Source: Anaeromyxobacter sp. (lineage in GTDB: Bacteria > Myxococcota > Myxococcia > Myxococcales > Anaeromyxobacteraceae). Taken from it: a stretch of 17,500 bases of DNA. Below the pieces are notes generated by a model. It was given only the letters and a program-made list of their open reading frames with translations, was not told the origin of the DNA and did no database searches. Of this stretch, positions 1-7,576 are shown piece after piece. Every line of letters starts with the position of its first letter. Position 1 is the stretch's first letter. The DNA lies in contig JADKCZ010000018.1 in the NCBI GenBank assembly GCA_016718565.1, positions 1-17,500 of the forward strand, written 5' to 3'. A program made the position numbers and the translations under genes.

Positions 1-2529
1 AGCGAATCTGAAAGCCGCGTCGGCCCGCCGTTTACGGCGATCTTCGTCCCCGTGATGCCTTGATCCGGTGCTGCGGAGGAAGCCGCCAGCGAACCCGATC
101 ATGAACGTCTTCCCGCCGACGGCCCACCCCCGATGACCTCTCGGGCGTGACGTACTTCGTGTCCTGCGCGACTCTGGCAGACGGCCACGGTCGCACCGTC
201 GAACGAGTGCCACAGGGCGTTGGAGCCGTTCGACCCAACGACCGCCGCCGTGGCCGTCGGTATCGAAGTTGTTCGCGATGAACGCGCCACCACGCGTTGC
301 CTTCCCGCCGCGTCCGCCCCCCGTCGGCGCTGCGCAGCGTCGCGCCAGAAAAAGTCGTTAGCCGGGATGGTATCGGTGCCGTACCGCATCGAATAGCAAC
401 CGATGGTGTCGACTCGACCACCCAGGTGAAAGCCTCCGTCCGCCGTGGTCAGGGAGGAACCCACCACCGCTGGCCACTCCATGGAGCGCGTCACCCAAAG
501 GCGACCCTAAGTGACGAGACCCGCTCGGCAGTGCGACCGGGGACCACGACAGGCCGGCGTCCGTCAAGCAAATGGTAGGATTACCGGTTGCGACCGCCAC
601 GGTCTCGCCAGCAAACGCGACCTCGAACAGCACTGCCCCGGCCGTCGTGGGATCCCCACCGGCGCCCACGTGAGCCAGCGCCGTCGAGGTTGCGAACGTG
701 AATCACCGCAGGCCCTGCTCGAAGGGGGAAGACCCCCGACGGCGTCGAGAACGGCGTCGACGAAGTAGGCGTGGAAGTTCGAGCGCGCGGTATAAACGTC
801 CACGACCTCGCCGGGACCGGTGGCCATCCGCCAGGACGCTCCAGCGTAAACCTGCGCTGGCGTACTGGCGATCAGCTCCGCCCGGTGGGCGTGTCCTGGC
901 TCAGTCGATAGATGCGGACCTCGCTGAGGTTGTAGCCCACACCAGGAAACGCCCGTTCGCGGGGTCGAGCGCGACCGTGAAGTTCAACGTGTCCCCGGCC
1001 TTACGAAGCTGGCCCGATCGGCCTTGACGGCCCGGGACTGCGGCGAGCGCGCCAGCGGCACCTCGATCTTGGCCGTCAGGTCCACCGCCTTGCCGCTCAG
1101 GAAGAAGTGCTCGATGGCGCTCTCGATGGTCGCCCCGGGCTGACCGCGGCTTGAACCTCAGCTCGTACTCGCTGTTGCCAGATGCCGTCGATGGCCACCT
1201 CGTACAGCGAGCCCGTCTTGAGCTCGAACTCGGGGCCGGCCTCCAGCTAGATGAGTTCCAGCTGGCCAGGGCGGTGGTCCCCGTTGCCGAAGCTGGTCCA
1301 GCCCGGACCCCAGGCCGAAGAACAGCGCCGCCTTGGCGCGGATGCCCGCGTCGGTGGGGAGGAAACGGTGCGGGTGAGGTCGTGGGTCACGTCGCACGTC
1401 TTAAAGCCCTCGATCGCGTCGCTGCCTTCAGGCATGCGCCAGCCGAGCAGCCGGCATGGCCGTCGGCGTACCCTCCACGCCGGTGAACGCGGCCCACGCT
1501 CACCGCGCCGGCGCCAGCTGCGAGGTGAACCGCAGCGGGGGGCTGGGGCCACCACGATGGAGACAGGCCGGCCACGGGCAGCGTCAGCCGGCCGAAGTCG
1601 AGGTCGCAGGTGATGGCCCAGCGACCGCGGCGCCGAGCCGGAAGACCGCCTTGGCCTTGGCCTGCACCGTCCCCTCGGCCATGACCTCGCTCGCCACGCG
1701 CCGGCCGTCCACGATCTTGTCGACGATGGAGAATCCGACCTGCGGGGGTGTCAGCGTCGCCTCGAACTCGCCCGTCAACGGCGCCAGGTCGGCCTCGCTC
1801 CTGCAGGCGAAGGCGCCCAGCGGCTTGACGCTGTTCACGATCCCGCGAACGGCGCCAACCCGCTGGGTCGAGCCCGGCGCCTGGCGCTGCCACTGGACCT
1901 GCTGCGGGCTGAACCGAAGGTCGATCGAGAGATCCTGCACCAGCGCGGTGGTCGGCAGAAGCTCAGGTCGACCTCGGTGTCTCCGCCGGCAGGCCTGACG
2001 CCCAGCACGCGGCCGGCCAGCGCCGTCGAGCCCGTGCCGACCAGCAGCGCACCCGTGGGAGATGGGCGGCGCGCCCTCAGGGCAGAAGCGGATCTGGTCC
2101 GAGGCGGGCGTGCTCGAGACAGTCGAACGGGGCCGTGGCGATCTGGTCGTCCGGGATGGGCGTCACGCCGTCCTTCAGGCGAACCACCAGGGCCGTGACG
2201 GGCGGCGCTCGATCTCGCCGACGCGCGCACCGCGATCAACGCCGAGCCGGTCGCCCCAGGGCGCTCACGACGCCACTGCCGAGACCGCCACCTCGGCGGC
2301 GCGAGATGAGGCGAAGACCGGGGGCGAGGCCAGGATCTCCACCCCGCGGGCGTCGAAGCGCACCTTCAGGGCCATCGTCTCGCTCGCGCTCCTCAGCACC
2401 ACCGCCGCAGGGGTGACCTCGAGCCGCGCCACTGGCCCCGGTCCAGAGGCGGGGTTCCCCGTTGCCGCAACCGGTCAGCCAAGCCGCGAAGACCAGGACC
2501 CACGGCGCACGAAGGTAGCCCATCGGCAT
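1..2529 (-). pseudogene. Frame-broken large lipoprotein with Ig-like and BNR/YCF48-like segments (3' end outside window)
   Basis: No single frame is open, but pieces from all three minus frames join into one plausible protein. It starts at 2529 (or 2523, which has GGAG six bases upstream) with MPMGYLRAPWVLVFAAWLTG followed by CGNG: a lipoprotein signal peptide with lipobox LTGC. From about 2432 a second frame gives VARLEVTPAAVVLRSASETM, typical of a bacterial Ig-like (Big_2) domain. Later pieces include TGALLVGTGSTALAGRVLGV (about 2050-1990), VQDLSIDLRFSPQQVQWQRQ (from about 1943), PGATIESAIEHFFLSGKAVD (about 1140-1081), WRMATGPGEVVDVYTARSNF (about 830-770) and, near the C-terminal part, LTDAGLSWSPVALPSG and VGSSLTTADGGFHL, which resemble BNR/YCF48-like repeats. 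A cell-surface or outer-membrane lipoprotein is likely; its role is unknown. Indels, rather than stop-creating substitutions, cause nearly all the damage. Sequencing error and true pseudogenisation are both possible. Confidence 0.6.
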
Positions 2530-2608
2530 CTCCAGTCTCCCGGCTGGAGCCAGAGGCCCCGGCGCTCTCGCGAGCCCGTGGCTTCTCACCCTTCCGTCGG
2601 CCTCGAAA

Positions 2609-2636
2609 GGTCCACTCCGCGAATAGTGGGTGGACC
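2609..2636. other. Inverted repeat in the 276-base gap upstream of the broken lipoprotein
   Basis: GGTCCAC (2609-2615) and GTGGACC (2630-2636) form a 7-bp stem around a 14-base loop. It lies about 80 bases upstream of the lipoprotein start and 170 bases after the end of the small membrane-protein gene, both on the minus strand. It could be an operator or part of a terminator. There is no T tract. I see nothing else supportable in 2530-2805. Confidence 0.3.
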
Positions 2637-2805
2637 ACTTCGGGAGCCGGGGCGAGGGGCCGGACCAGCGGAGCCCGGGCCTGACCCACGCGGTGAGGTC
2701 CGTTCTCCGCCCGTGCAGGGAAGTCGAAGGGTCGCGGGGGCAGCGCACGGCCCCCTCGCGCTGGTGCCCGGCACGGCCTCCGCGCGCCGGCGATGCCGCG
2801 CCCGG

Positions 2806-3015
2806 TCAGCCCCCGCGAACGGCGCTCGGGCCGCCGAGCAGGCGCGCCGGCAGGCGCAGCACGGCCTGGAGGAGCCCGAGCACGCCGTCCACGGCCAGCC
2901 CAAGGAGGCGGAAGGGGAGCAGCAGGAGCCACACCACCGGGTGGAGCACGAGCGCGAACAGCGCGAGCGGCCAGCAGACCACCAGCAGGAGCAGCCAGAG
3001 CAGGAACGTCGCCAT
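2806..3015 (-). CDS. Small two-helix membrane protein (69 aa)
   Basis: The start is ATG at 3015, chosen because GGAGG sits seven bases upstream; a longer reading from 3204 would prepend an Arg/Pro-rich, non-conserved stretch. The protein begins MATFLLWLLLLVVCWPLALF and is almost wholly hydrophobic. Residues about 3-22 and 25-45 form two probable membrane segments with prolines at the turn, followed by an amphipathic tail containing LPARLLGG. I recognise the style (short proteins with CWPLAL and HPVVWLLLLPFRL) as a recurring uncharacterised family in proteobacteria, but no function is known to me. It is the only gene left of 4182 with an intact frame. The flanking genes lie on the same strand with gaps of 276 and 113 bases. 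Confidence 0.72.
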   Translation of the reverse strand: MATFLLWLLLLVVCWPLALFALVLHPVVWLLLLPFRLLGLAVDGVLGLLQAVLRLPARLLGGPSAVRGG

Positions 3016-3128
3016 GCCTCTGCCTCCGGCGCGAGCAGCCACCCGGGACAGGCGTGCGTGCGGCTTTCCGCCACCCGCCGCTCCCCGACTCCAAGGGCCA
3101 GTGGAACCGCGGTGACTGGAGCGCCCGC

Positions 3129-4182
3129 CTAGAGCGCGCCGGGCCGGTGCGCGACCGCGGGGATGGGGAGGTGTCTCCGGTCCCGGCCAGCGACCTCGCG
3201 CCACAGGTCGGCCAGCCCGCGTCCTCGAAGCGAGGACTGGAGCGGCCCACCGGCGCCACGGGATCCTCCGGCCGCAGCGTCATGGCCCAGAGCGGCGCCA
3301 GGCCGGCGGGGTCGGCGGCGTAGCGGTGGTCCGCCAGCACCAGCCCGGCGCCCGGGAGCCTCCCGACCCAGCCGTCGGTGAACCAGAACCAGACGCGGGC
3401 GGCCCGCGCCACGGCGGCGGGAGCGGCCGCCGGCAACGAGGTGAGCTCCTCGGCGCGGACCGCCAGCGTGCTGGCCCCGGGGCGCACCGTCACGGTGCCC
3501 CCGGCGAGCGGCAGGCGCAGGGCATCGGCGTGGAGCCGGCCGTCGGGCGTCTGGTAGAGGCTTCGCCAGAGCACCACGTTGGCGAGGGAGGGATCGACGA
3601 GGGAACGCACCACCTCGTGGCCGCGGGCGGCGGCCAGGCCCCCTGGGCGTCGGCGGCGCGGGCGTGCTGCAGGGCGCCCACCCCGAGCCAGGCCAGCGCC
3701 ACGGCCAGCGCGGCCGCGGCCGGCCAGGCGCTCCGCAACCAGGCGGCCAGCACCACCCCGAGGAGCAGGGGCAGGGTGATCACCGGGTCGACGATGGAGA
3801 CCACGTTCCAGGCGATGCGCTGGTCGGAGAAGGGCCAGAGGAGCTGCGTGCCGTAGCTGGTGCAGGCGTCGAGGGGGGCGTGGGTCGCCCAGCCTGCCAG
3901 CGCGGCGGCGTAGACCGCCCCCGCCCTGGCCCGCCACTCGCGGCGCAGCAGGAACGGCGCCGCGACGAGCGCTGCACCCACGGGCGTGAAGACGAGCGCG
4001 TGGGTGAAGGCGCGGTGCTGCTCGATGGCGAGGAGCGGGTCTGCGGCGCTGCGGATGAGCACGTCGGCGTCCGGCAACCACCCGGCCAGCCCGCCCACCA
4101 GCGCCGCCGTGCGGCCGAGCGCCCGCCCGCCCACGACCTGGCCCGCGGCGGCTCCGATGACGAACTGGGTGACGGTGTCCAT
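3129..4182 (-). pseudogene. YdjM/DUF457-type membrane-bound metal-dependent hydrolase, with two frameshifts
   Basis: The start ATG at 4182 gives MDTVTQFVIGAAAGQVVGGR, the standard opening of the family, although the Shine-Dalgarno is weak. Expected motifs follow: an HRAFTHA box (candidate metal ligands), several hydrophobic helices, then HAPLDACTSYGTQLLWPFSD. After LQHARAADAQ the frame changes at a G5 run (C5 at 3639-3643 on the plus strand); the continuation GLAAARGHEVVRSLVDPSLA is in another frame. A second change at GGG (3216-3218) leads to the C-terminus DLWREVAGRDRRHLPIPAVA and a stop at 3129-3131. Restoring one G at each site yields a full-length protein of about 351 residues, a normal size. 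Residue identities look undamaged, so single-base sequencing errors are at least as likely as real inactivation. The enzyme's substrate in this family is not established. Confidence 0.75.
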
Positions 4183-4344
4183 GGGATGGCCCGAGGTGAG
4201 ACATGCGGTCGGCGCGGCGGCCGCGCAACCGGTGCATCCGCCTTGGCTCCGGAGGGGGCCCTTCGTGCAGCGCAGTCCGTGGCAGGGGTCCAGCTCCCCG
4301 GCGAGCAGCGTCGTCGCCCTGTCCACCAGGCCGGATCGAGCCCC

Positions 4345-4458
4345 CCTGCCCTGCCGAACGGCAGGACCAGTCCAGTCGACTGGACTCCCCCTGCGGGGCA
4401 GGTTCCGGAGGCCCGGCCCCACCCGATCCACGGGCCCCCTCCGGCCCAGAGCCCTGCC
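4345..4458. other. Stem-loop cluster in gene-poor spacer
   Basis: The 470-base stretch 4183-4652 has no confident gene. Within it four inverted repeats lie in series: CCTGCC-GAAC-GGCAGG at 4350-4365; an 18-bp palindrome at 4369-4386; CCTGC-GGG-GCAGG at 4390-4402; and a longer interrupted stem whose outer arms CCGGAGG (4405-4411) and CCTCCGG (4438-4444) enclose inner arms CCCG/CGGG. The hexamer CCTGCC or its complement recurs at 4345, 4350, 4360, 4397 and 4453. It could be a structured leader RNA, a REP-like palindromic element, or a protein-binding region between the divergently oriented genes at 4182 and about 4653. Confidence 0.45.
4369..4386. repeat. 18-bp perfect palindrome
   Basis: AGTCCAGTC followed immediately by GACTGGACT is exactly self-complementary over 18 bases with no spacer. 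Its length and perfect symmetry are consistent with an operator for a dimeric regulator or a cruciform-forming site. It lies in the spacer between divergently oriented genes, about 187 bases upstream of the gene starting at 4182. The target and binding protein are unknown. Confidence 0.6.
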
Positions 4459-4652
4459 TCGGCGCGCCGACCGGCAACGGAACGACGACCATCACCTGTC
4501 GCGACGGCGCCAGGGACCTGGTGTGTACGGCGGCAGATTGCGGCGGTGTCACGAGCGTGGTCATCGAAGGCACGGACCTGGCCCTGGTGAGCTCGGAGGC
4601 GCGCCGCGTCCGCCTCCGGCCCGCCCTGACCCGCCGCTTCAGGTATCCTCGC
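4449..4652 (+). other. Coding-like stretch of uncertain status, in frame with the next gene
   Basis: The plus frame here stays open and has the high third-position G/C content expected of coding DNA in this window. It reads as beta-rich protein with three spaced cysteines (TITCRDGARDLVC, TAADCGGVTSVVIEGTDLAL). There is no good start codon or Shine-Dalgarno in front of it, only the stem-loop cluster. It may be a gene remnant, an N-terminal extension of the downstream protein, or a gene whose start is lost. I do not recognise a family. Confidence 0.25.
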
Positions 4653-5066
4653 GTGGTCACCTCCCACCCGTCGTCACCTCCGCCCCACCCGCCTCACCCC
4701 CTGGAGCCCGCTCTGCCACACGTCGTCATCGAGGAGGCGCTCGACCTCGGGATCGCCAGCCAGGGCGTGGCGCTCTCGGCCACCCGCGCCGGCGCCGAGA
4801 TCCTCAAGGTCGTCGACCTCTACCTGAACCGGTCGGGGCGCACCGCGCTGGTCGACTGCGTGGCCGTGGAGGAGGGGCGCTCGCAGTCCTTCTTCGTGCA
4901 GCTCTCGCAGAAGGACCGCCAGATCACGGTCCGGCTGCTGCCGGCCACGGACCCGGAGAAGACCACGGGCGTGAAGCGGCTCATGGCGCACATCGCCAGG
5001 CAGCTCCTGGCGGCCAGCGGTGGGGGCCGCTTCGGCAAGACCAACCTGCAGGACTTCCTGGCCTGA
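4653..5066 (+). CDS. Conserved hypothetical protein (about 117-137 aa)
   Basis: The convincing part is the last 117 residues, from PHVVIEEALDLGIASQGVAL through AGAEILKVVDLYLNRSGRTA, LVDCVAVEEGRSQSFFVQLS and PEKTTGVKRLMAHIARQLL to GKTNLQDFLA at the stop. The pattern of alternating strands then two helices suggests a small soluble alpha/beta protein with no signal peptide. I do not recognise a named family. The start is uncertain. GTG at 4653 is the nearest standard start but adds a Pro/His-rich stretch and lacks a clear ribosome site. CTG at 4713 has GGAG six bases upstream and begins exactly where ordered-looking sequence begins. The gene is monocistronic, followed at once by a strong hairpin, and convergent with the VOC gene. 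Confidence 0.65.
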   Translation: MVTSHPSSPPPHPPHPLEPALPHVVIEEALDLGIASQGVALSATRAGAEILKVVDLYLNRSGRTALVDCVAVEEGRSQSFFVQLSQKDRQITVRLLPATDPEKTTGVKRLMAHIARQLLAASGGGRFGKTNLQDFLA

Positions 5067-5071
5067 GCGGC

Positions 5072-5091
5072 CGGGAGGAGCTCCCCTCCCG
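5072..5091. terminator. Hairpin between convergent genes
   Basis: CGGGAGG (5072-5078) and CCTCCCG (5085-5091) make a perfect 7-bp GC stem with a 6-base loop. It starts six bases after the stop of the plus-strand gene and sits 29 bases beyond the stop of the minus-strand VOC gene, so it could serve both directions. There is no T tract. Confidence 0.5.
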
Positions 5092-5119
5092 TCGCCGGCT
5101 CAGCCGCTGGGCGGCCCGG

Positions 5120-6025
5120 CTACCCTCCCCCGGAGGCGCGCTCCAGCGCCGCCAGGTCGAGCTTCTCCATCGTCAGCAGCGCCGCGAAGACCCGATCCCG
5201 CGCCGCGGCGTCGCCCCCCGTCAGCCACGCCAGGAGGCGGATCGGCACCACCTGCCAGGAGACGCCGAAGCGGTCCTTCAGCCAGCCGCAGGGGCCGTGG
5301 GAGCCGCCGGTGGCCAGGGCGTCCCAGACCCGATCCAGCGTCGCCTGGTCCTCGCACATCACCTGCAGCGAGACCGCCTCGTTGAAGGTGAGCCCGTGGG
5401 CCAGGTGGCTGTCCATGGCGACCAGATCCTGCCCCGCCAGCACGAAGCGACCGTGCTTCACCGTGCCCTCCGGACCCTCCCCCGGCGCGTAGCGCTCCAG
5501 GTCGCCGAGGCGGCTGTCCGGGAAGATCCCCGCCCAGGCGCGCATGGCCTCCTCGGCCCGGCCGTGCTGCGGCCCCGCGAACATGAAGCACGGGGCGATG
5601 GCCGCGCCGCCGGGCGGGCGGCGCCCGGCGATCACCTGCCAGGAGACGCCGAAGCGATCCTGCACCCAGCCATAGCGGGCGCTCCAGGGGTAGGCGTCGA
5701 GCGGCATGAGCACCTGGCCGCCGTCGGCGAGCGGCGCGAAGAGCCGGTCGGCCTCCGCCGGCGTATCGGCGTGGACGAAGAAGGAGATGCTCGGGTTGGG
5801 CCGGAAGAGCGGGCCGCCGTCGAGCAGCGTGAAGCGCCGCCCCGCCAGCTCGAGCTCCACCGTGAGCAGGCTGCCGCGCGGCCGGCCGCCTGGGGTGTCG
5901 AGGGACTCCGGGTAGCGGGTGGTCCCGGTGATCCGTCCCCTCGGGAAGGTCCGGAGGTAGAGGTCGGCGGCCTGCTCGGCCTGGCCGTCGAACCAGAGGC
6001 ACGGCACGATCTGGTGGTTGGGCAT
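5120..6025 (-). CDS. Two-domain VOC/PhnB-like protein (301 aa)
   Basis: The ATG at 6025 was chosen because the product then begins MPNHQIVPCLWFDGQAEQAA, the usual opening of the PhnB/3-demethylubiquinone-methyltransferase-like VOC family; an ATG at 6061 would add 12 Arg/Pro-rich residues. Neither start has a good Shine-Dalgarno. Domain 1 (about residues 5-135) contains LLTVELELAGRRFTLLDGGP, NPSISFFVHADTPAEADRLF and WVQDRFGVSWQVI. Domain 2 (about 150-265) repeats the plan with PCFMFAGPQHGRAEEAMRAW, SLQVMCEDQATLDRVW and WLKDRFGVSWQVV. Together they can form one pseudo-symmetric VOC unit. Despite the historical family name these are generally not methyltransferases, and the substrate cannot be read from sequence. 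It is probably cytoplasmic. The C-terminal tail (DRVFAALLTMEKLDLAALER) is typical of the group. Confidence 0.85.
   Translation of the reverse strand: MPNHQIVPCLWFDGQAEQAADLYLRTFPRGRITGTTRYPESLDTPGGRPRGSLLTVELELAGRRFTLLDGGPLFRPNPSISFFVHADTPAEADRLFAPLADGGQVLMPLDAYPWSARYGWVQDRFGVSWQVIAGRRPPGGAAIAPCFMFAGPQHGRAEEAMRAWAGIFPDSRLGDLERYAPGEGPEGTVKHGRFVLAGQDLVAMDSHLAHGLTFNEAVSLQVMCEDQATLDRVWDALATGGSHGPCGWLKDRFGVSWQVVPIRLLAWLTGGDAAARDRVFAALLTMEKLDLAALERASGGG
5249..5656. repeat. 24-bp exact direct repeat inside the VOC gene
   Basis: Bases 5249-5272 and 5633-5656 are identical over 24 positions. Both encode the FGVSWQV end of each VOC half-domain on the minus strand, so the repeat reflects an internal duplication with strongly constrained codons, or recent gene conversion between the halves. 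Confidence 0.8.
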
Positions 6026-6134
6026 GAGGAGGCCCGTAGCGCCCGGCGACGGCCGGCGCAAGGCGGACCACGGGGTCCCGCCGCCCCGGCCTCAGCCTCG
6101 GCCCTGCTACACTGCGCGGCCTCGGAGGTAGGCG

Positions 6135-6860
6135 ATGAGGCGGGCCCTGGGAGATCTGCCGGACAGGACGGCGCTGGTGTTCGGGCTGGGGGCCCTGGGC
6201 GGCCCGGCGGCGCACGCGCTGGCCGCGGCCGGGGTCGGGCGCCTCCTCCTCGCCGACCAGGCCCCGGTGGAGTCCACCGACCTGGTGGTGGCGCCGCTCC
6301 TCGCCGAGGGCTCGGTGGGCCAGCCGCGCGCCGCCGCCGCCGCGCTGGCCCTGGCCAGGCTCTTCCCGGCGCTCGAGGTCACGGTCGTGGAGCAGCCGCT
6401 CGTCACCGACGCCGCCCCAATGGCCCTGCACGGCGCGGACCTGGTGGTGGAGGCCTCCGGGCGGTTCCCCCTCATGTTCGCGGTGAACGACGCCGGGGTG
6501 GCCCTCGGGGTGCCGGTGGTGCACGGCGCCGTCGCGGCCTTCACGCTCCAGCTCCTGACCACCCTGCCCGGCGTCACCGGCTGCCTGCGCTGCCTCTTCG
6601 AGGGTCCTCCGCCGCCGGCCGAGGCGGGCGTCCTCGACGCCGACCCGCTCGGCCCCCTGGCCGGGCTGGCCGGCTCGCTCATGGGGATCGAGGCGGCGCG
6701 CGTCCTCGGCGGCCTCCCGGGCGCCTACGCCGGCCAGCTCCTCGCCTACGAGGCCCGCACCGGCTGGTCGCGGACGGTGCCGGTGGCGCCGCGGCCTGGC
6801 TGCGCCGCCTGCGGGCACGTCATCGCGGCGCGGGCATCGACCGGGGAGGCCGCCCCGTGA
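6135..6860 (+). CDS. ThiF/MoeB-fold protein, E1-like but probably catalytically altered (241 aa)
   Basis: The ATG at 6135 has GGAGG nine bases upstream. A Rossmann nucleotide motif FGLGALGG (G17, G19, G22) and a strand ending in D41 match the ThiF/MoeB/HesA fold. Four cysteines fit the structural zinc site: C150/C153 (CLRC) and C223/C226 (CAAC). However, where MoeB has NLxRQ the sequence reads STDLVV (47-52). The lysine of GQPK is arginine (GQPR, 62-65), the DCTDN aspartate position reads EASGR (106-110), and no cysteine replaces the MoeB thioester cysteine near EAGV. The N-terminal RYSRQ-type segment is also missing. I infer a nucleotide-binding partner or scaffold rather than a full activating enzyme. 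Its stop overlaps the GTG start of the next gene by four bases (GTGA), so the two are translationally coupled. Confidence 0.82.
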   Translation: MRRALGDLPDRTALVFGLGALGGPAAHALAAAGVGRLLLADQAPVESTDLVVAPLLAEGSVGQPRAAAAALALARLFPALEVTVVEQPLVTDAAPMALHGADLVVEASGRFPLMFAVNDAGVALGVPVVHGAVAAFTLQLLTTLPGVTGCLRCLFEGPPPPAEAGVLDADPLGPLAGLAGSLMGIEAARVLGGLPGAYAGQLLAYEARTGWSRTVPVAPRPGCAACGHVIAARASTGEAAP

Positions 6861-7540
6861 GCCCCGCCCACGACCCGGCGGCCCGCTTCGCCCGCCAGCA
6901 GGCCCTGCCTGGCTACGGCGAGGCCGGCCTGCCGCGGCTGGCCCGCGCCCGGGTCCACGTGGTGGGAGCCGGCCCGCTGGCCGGGCCCACCCTGCTCTCC
7001 CTGGCGCGCGCCGGGATCGGCACGCTCTACGTGGACGACGGCGGCGACGTGGATCCCTGGGACGCGGGCGGCTGGCTCTACGCCCCCGTCGATCAGGGCC
7101 GCTCCCGCATGCTCGCCGCCCTCGAGGTGGTGCGCGCCTCCTGCGCGGCGGTGGTGGTCCGGCCGTTCGCCACCGACACCAGGCCGACGGCCACCGCGGT
7201 CTGCTCGGGCAACGAGGCGGTGGCTCGCACCGCGGCCGAGCGGGCCCGGCTGGCCGGCCTGCCCCATGTGGTCGCGGTCGGCGACGCCGCGGGCGGAGAG
7301 GTGGTGACCATCCCGGTCGGCGCGCCCTGCTTCGCCTGCGCCGCGCGCCCCGGGGCGCGCGCCCAGCCGGCCGGCGGCGCGGCCTCGGCGCTGGCCTCGC
7401 TGGCCGCGCTCGAGCTGCTGCTGCTGCTGATCGGCACGGGGACGGGCCAGACGCTCGGGCGGCGGGTGCTGCTGCAGGGCGGGCGGCCGCGCGTCGAGAC
7501 CACGGCGCGCCGCCCCGGGTGCCAGTGCCAGCGCGGCTGA
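6857..7540 (+). CDS. Second ThiF-like protein, degenerate E1 fold (227 aa)
   Basis: The GTG at 6857 is chosen for its GTGA overlap with the preceding stop. The N-terminus carries the RFARQ motif (10-14) typical of ThiF/MoeB proteins, then a Rossmann motif VVGAGPLAG (G37, G39, G43) and a strand ending YVDDGG. As in its neighbour, the NLxRQ motif is absent (VDPWDAGGWLY instead), GQPK is replaced by GRSR, and the DCTDN region is CSGNEAV. The zinc ligands appear as CFAC (C158, C161) and a shortened CQC (C222, C224). A Leu-rich helix near the C-terminus (ELLLLLIGTG) corresponds to the helix after the crossover. The product may pair with the upstream protein to form one pseudo-dimer. No ThiS/MoaD-like carrier protein or sulfurtransferase is nearby, so a pathway cannot be assigned. 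Confidence 0.78.
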   Translation: MSPAHDPAARFARQQALPGYGEAGLPRLARARVHVVGAGPLAGPTLLSLARAGIGTLYVDDGGDVDPWDAGGWLYAPVDQGRSRMLAALEVVRASCAAVVVRPFATDTRPTATAVCSGNEAVARTAAERARLAGLPHVVAVGDAAGGEVVTIPVGAPCFACAARPGARAQPAGGAASALASLAALELLLLLIGTGTGQTLGRRVLLQGGRPRVETTARRPGCQCQRG

Positions 7541-7576
7541 GCGCTCGCCGGGCCGGTCCAACGGCGGCGGGCCTCG

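Noticed and set aside
2062..3132. Plus-strand open frame over the broken lipoprotein and the small membrane protein
   Set aside because: Low-complexity Arg/Pro/Gln content and no start signal; the minus strand gives recognisable protein.
3636..3646. Programmed frameshift in the YdjM/DUF457 gene
   Set aside because: There is no slippery heptamer with a downstream stem specific to this site, and the family is normally in one frame; a missing base is simpler.
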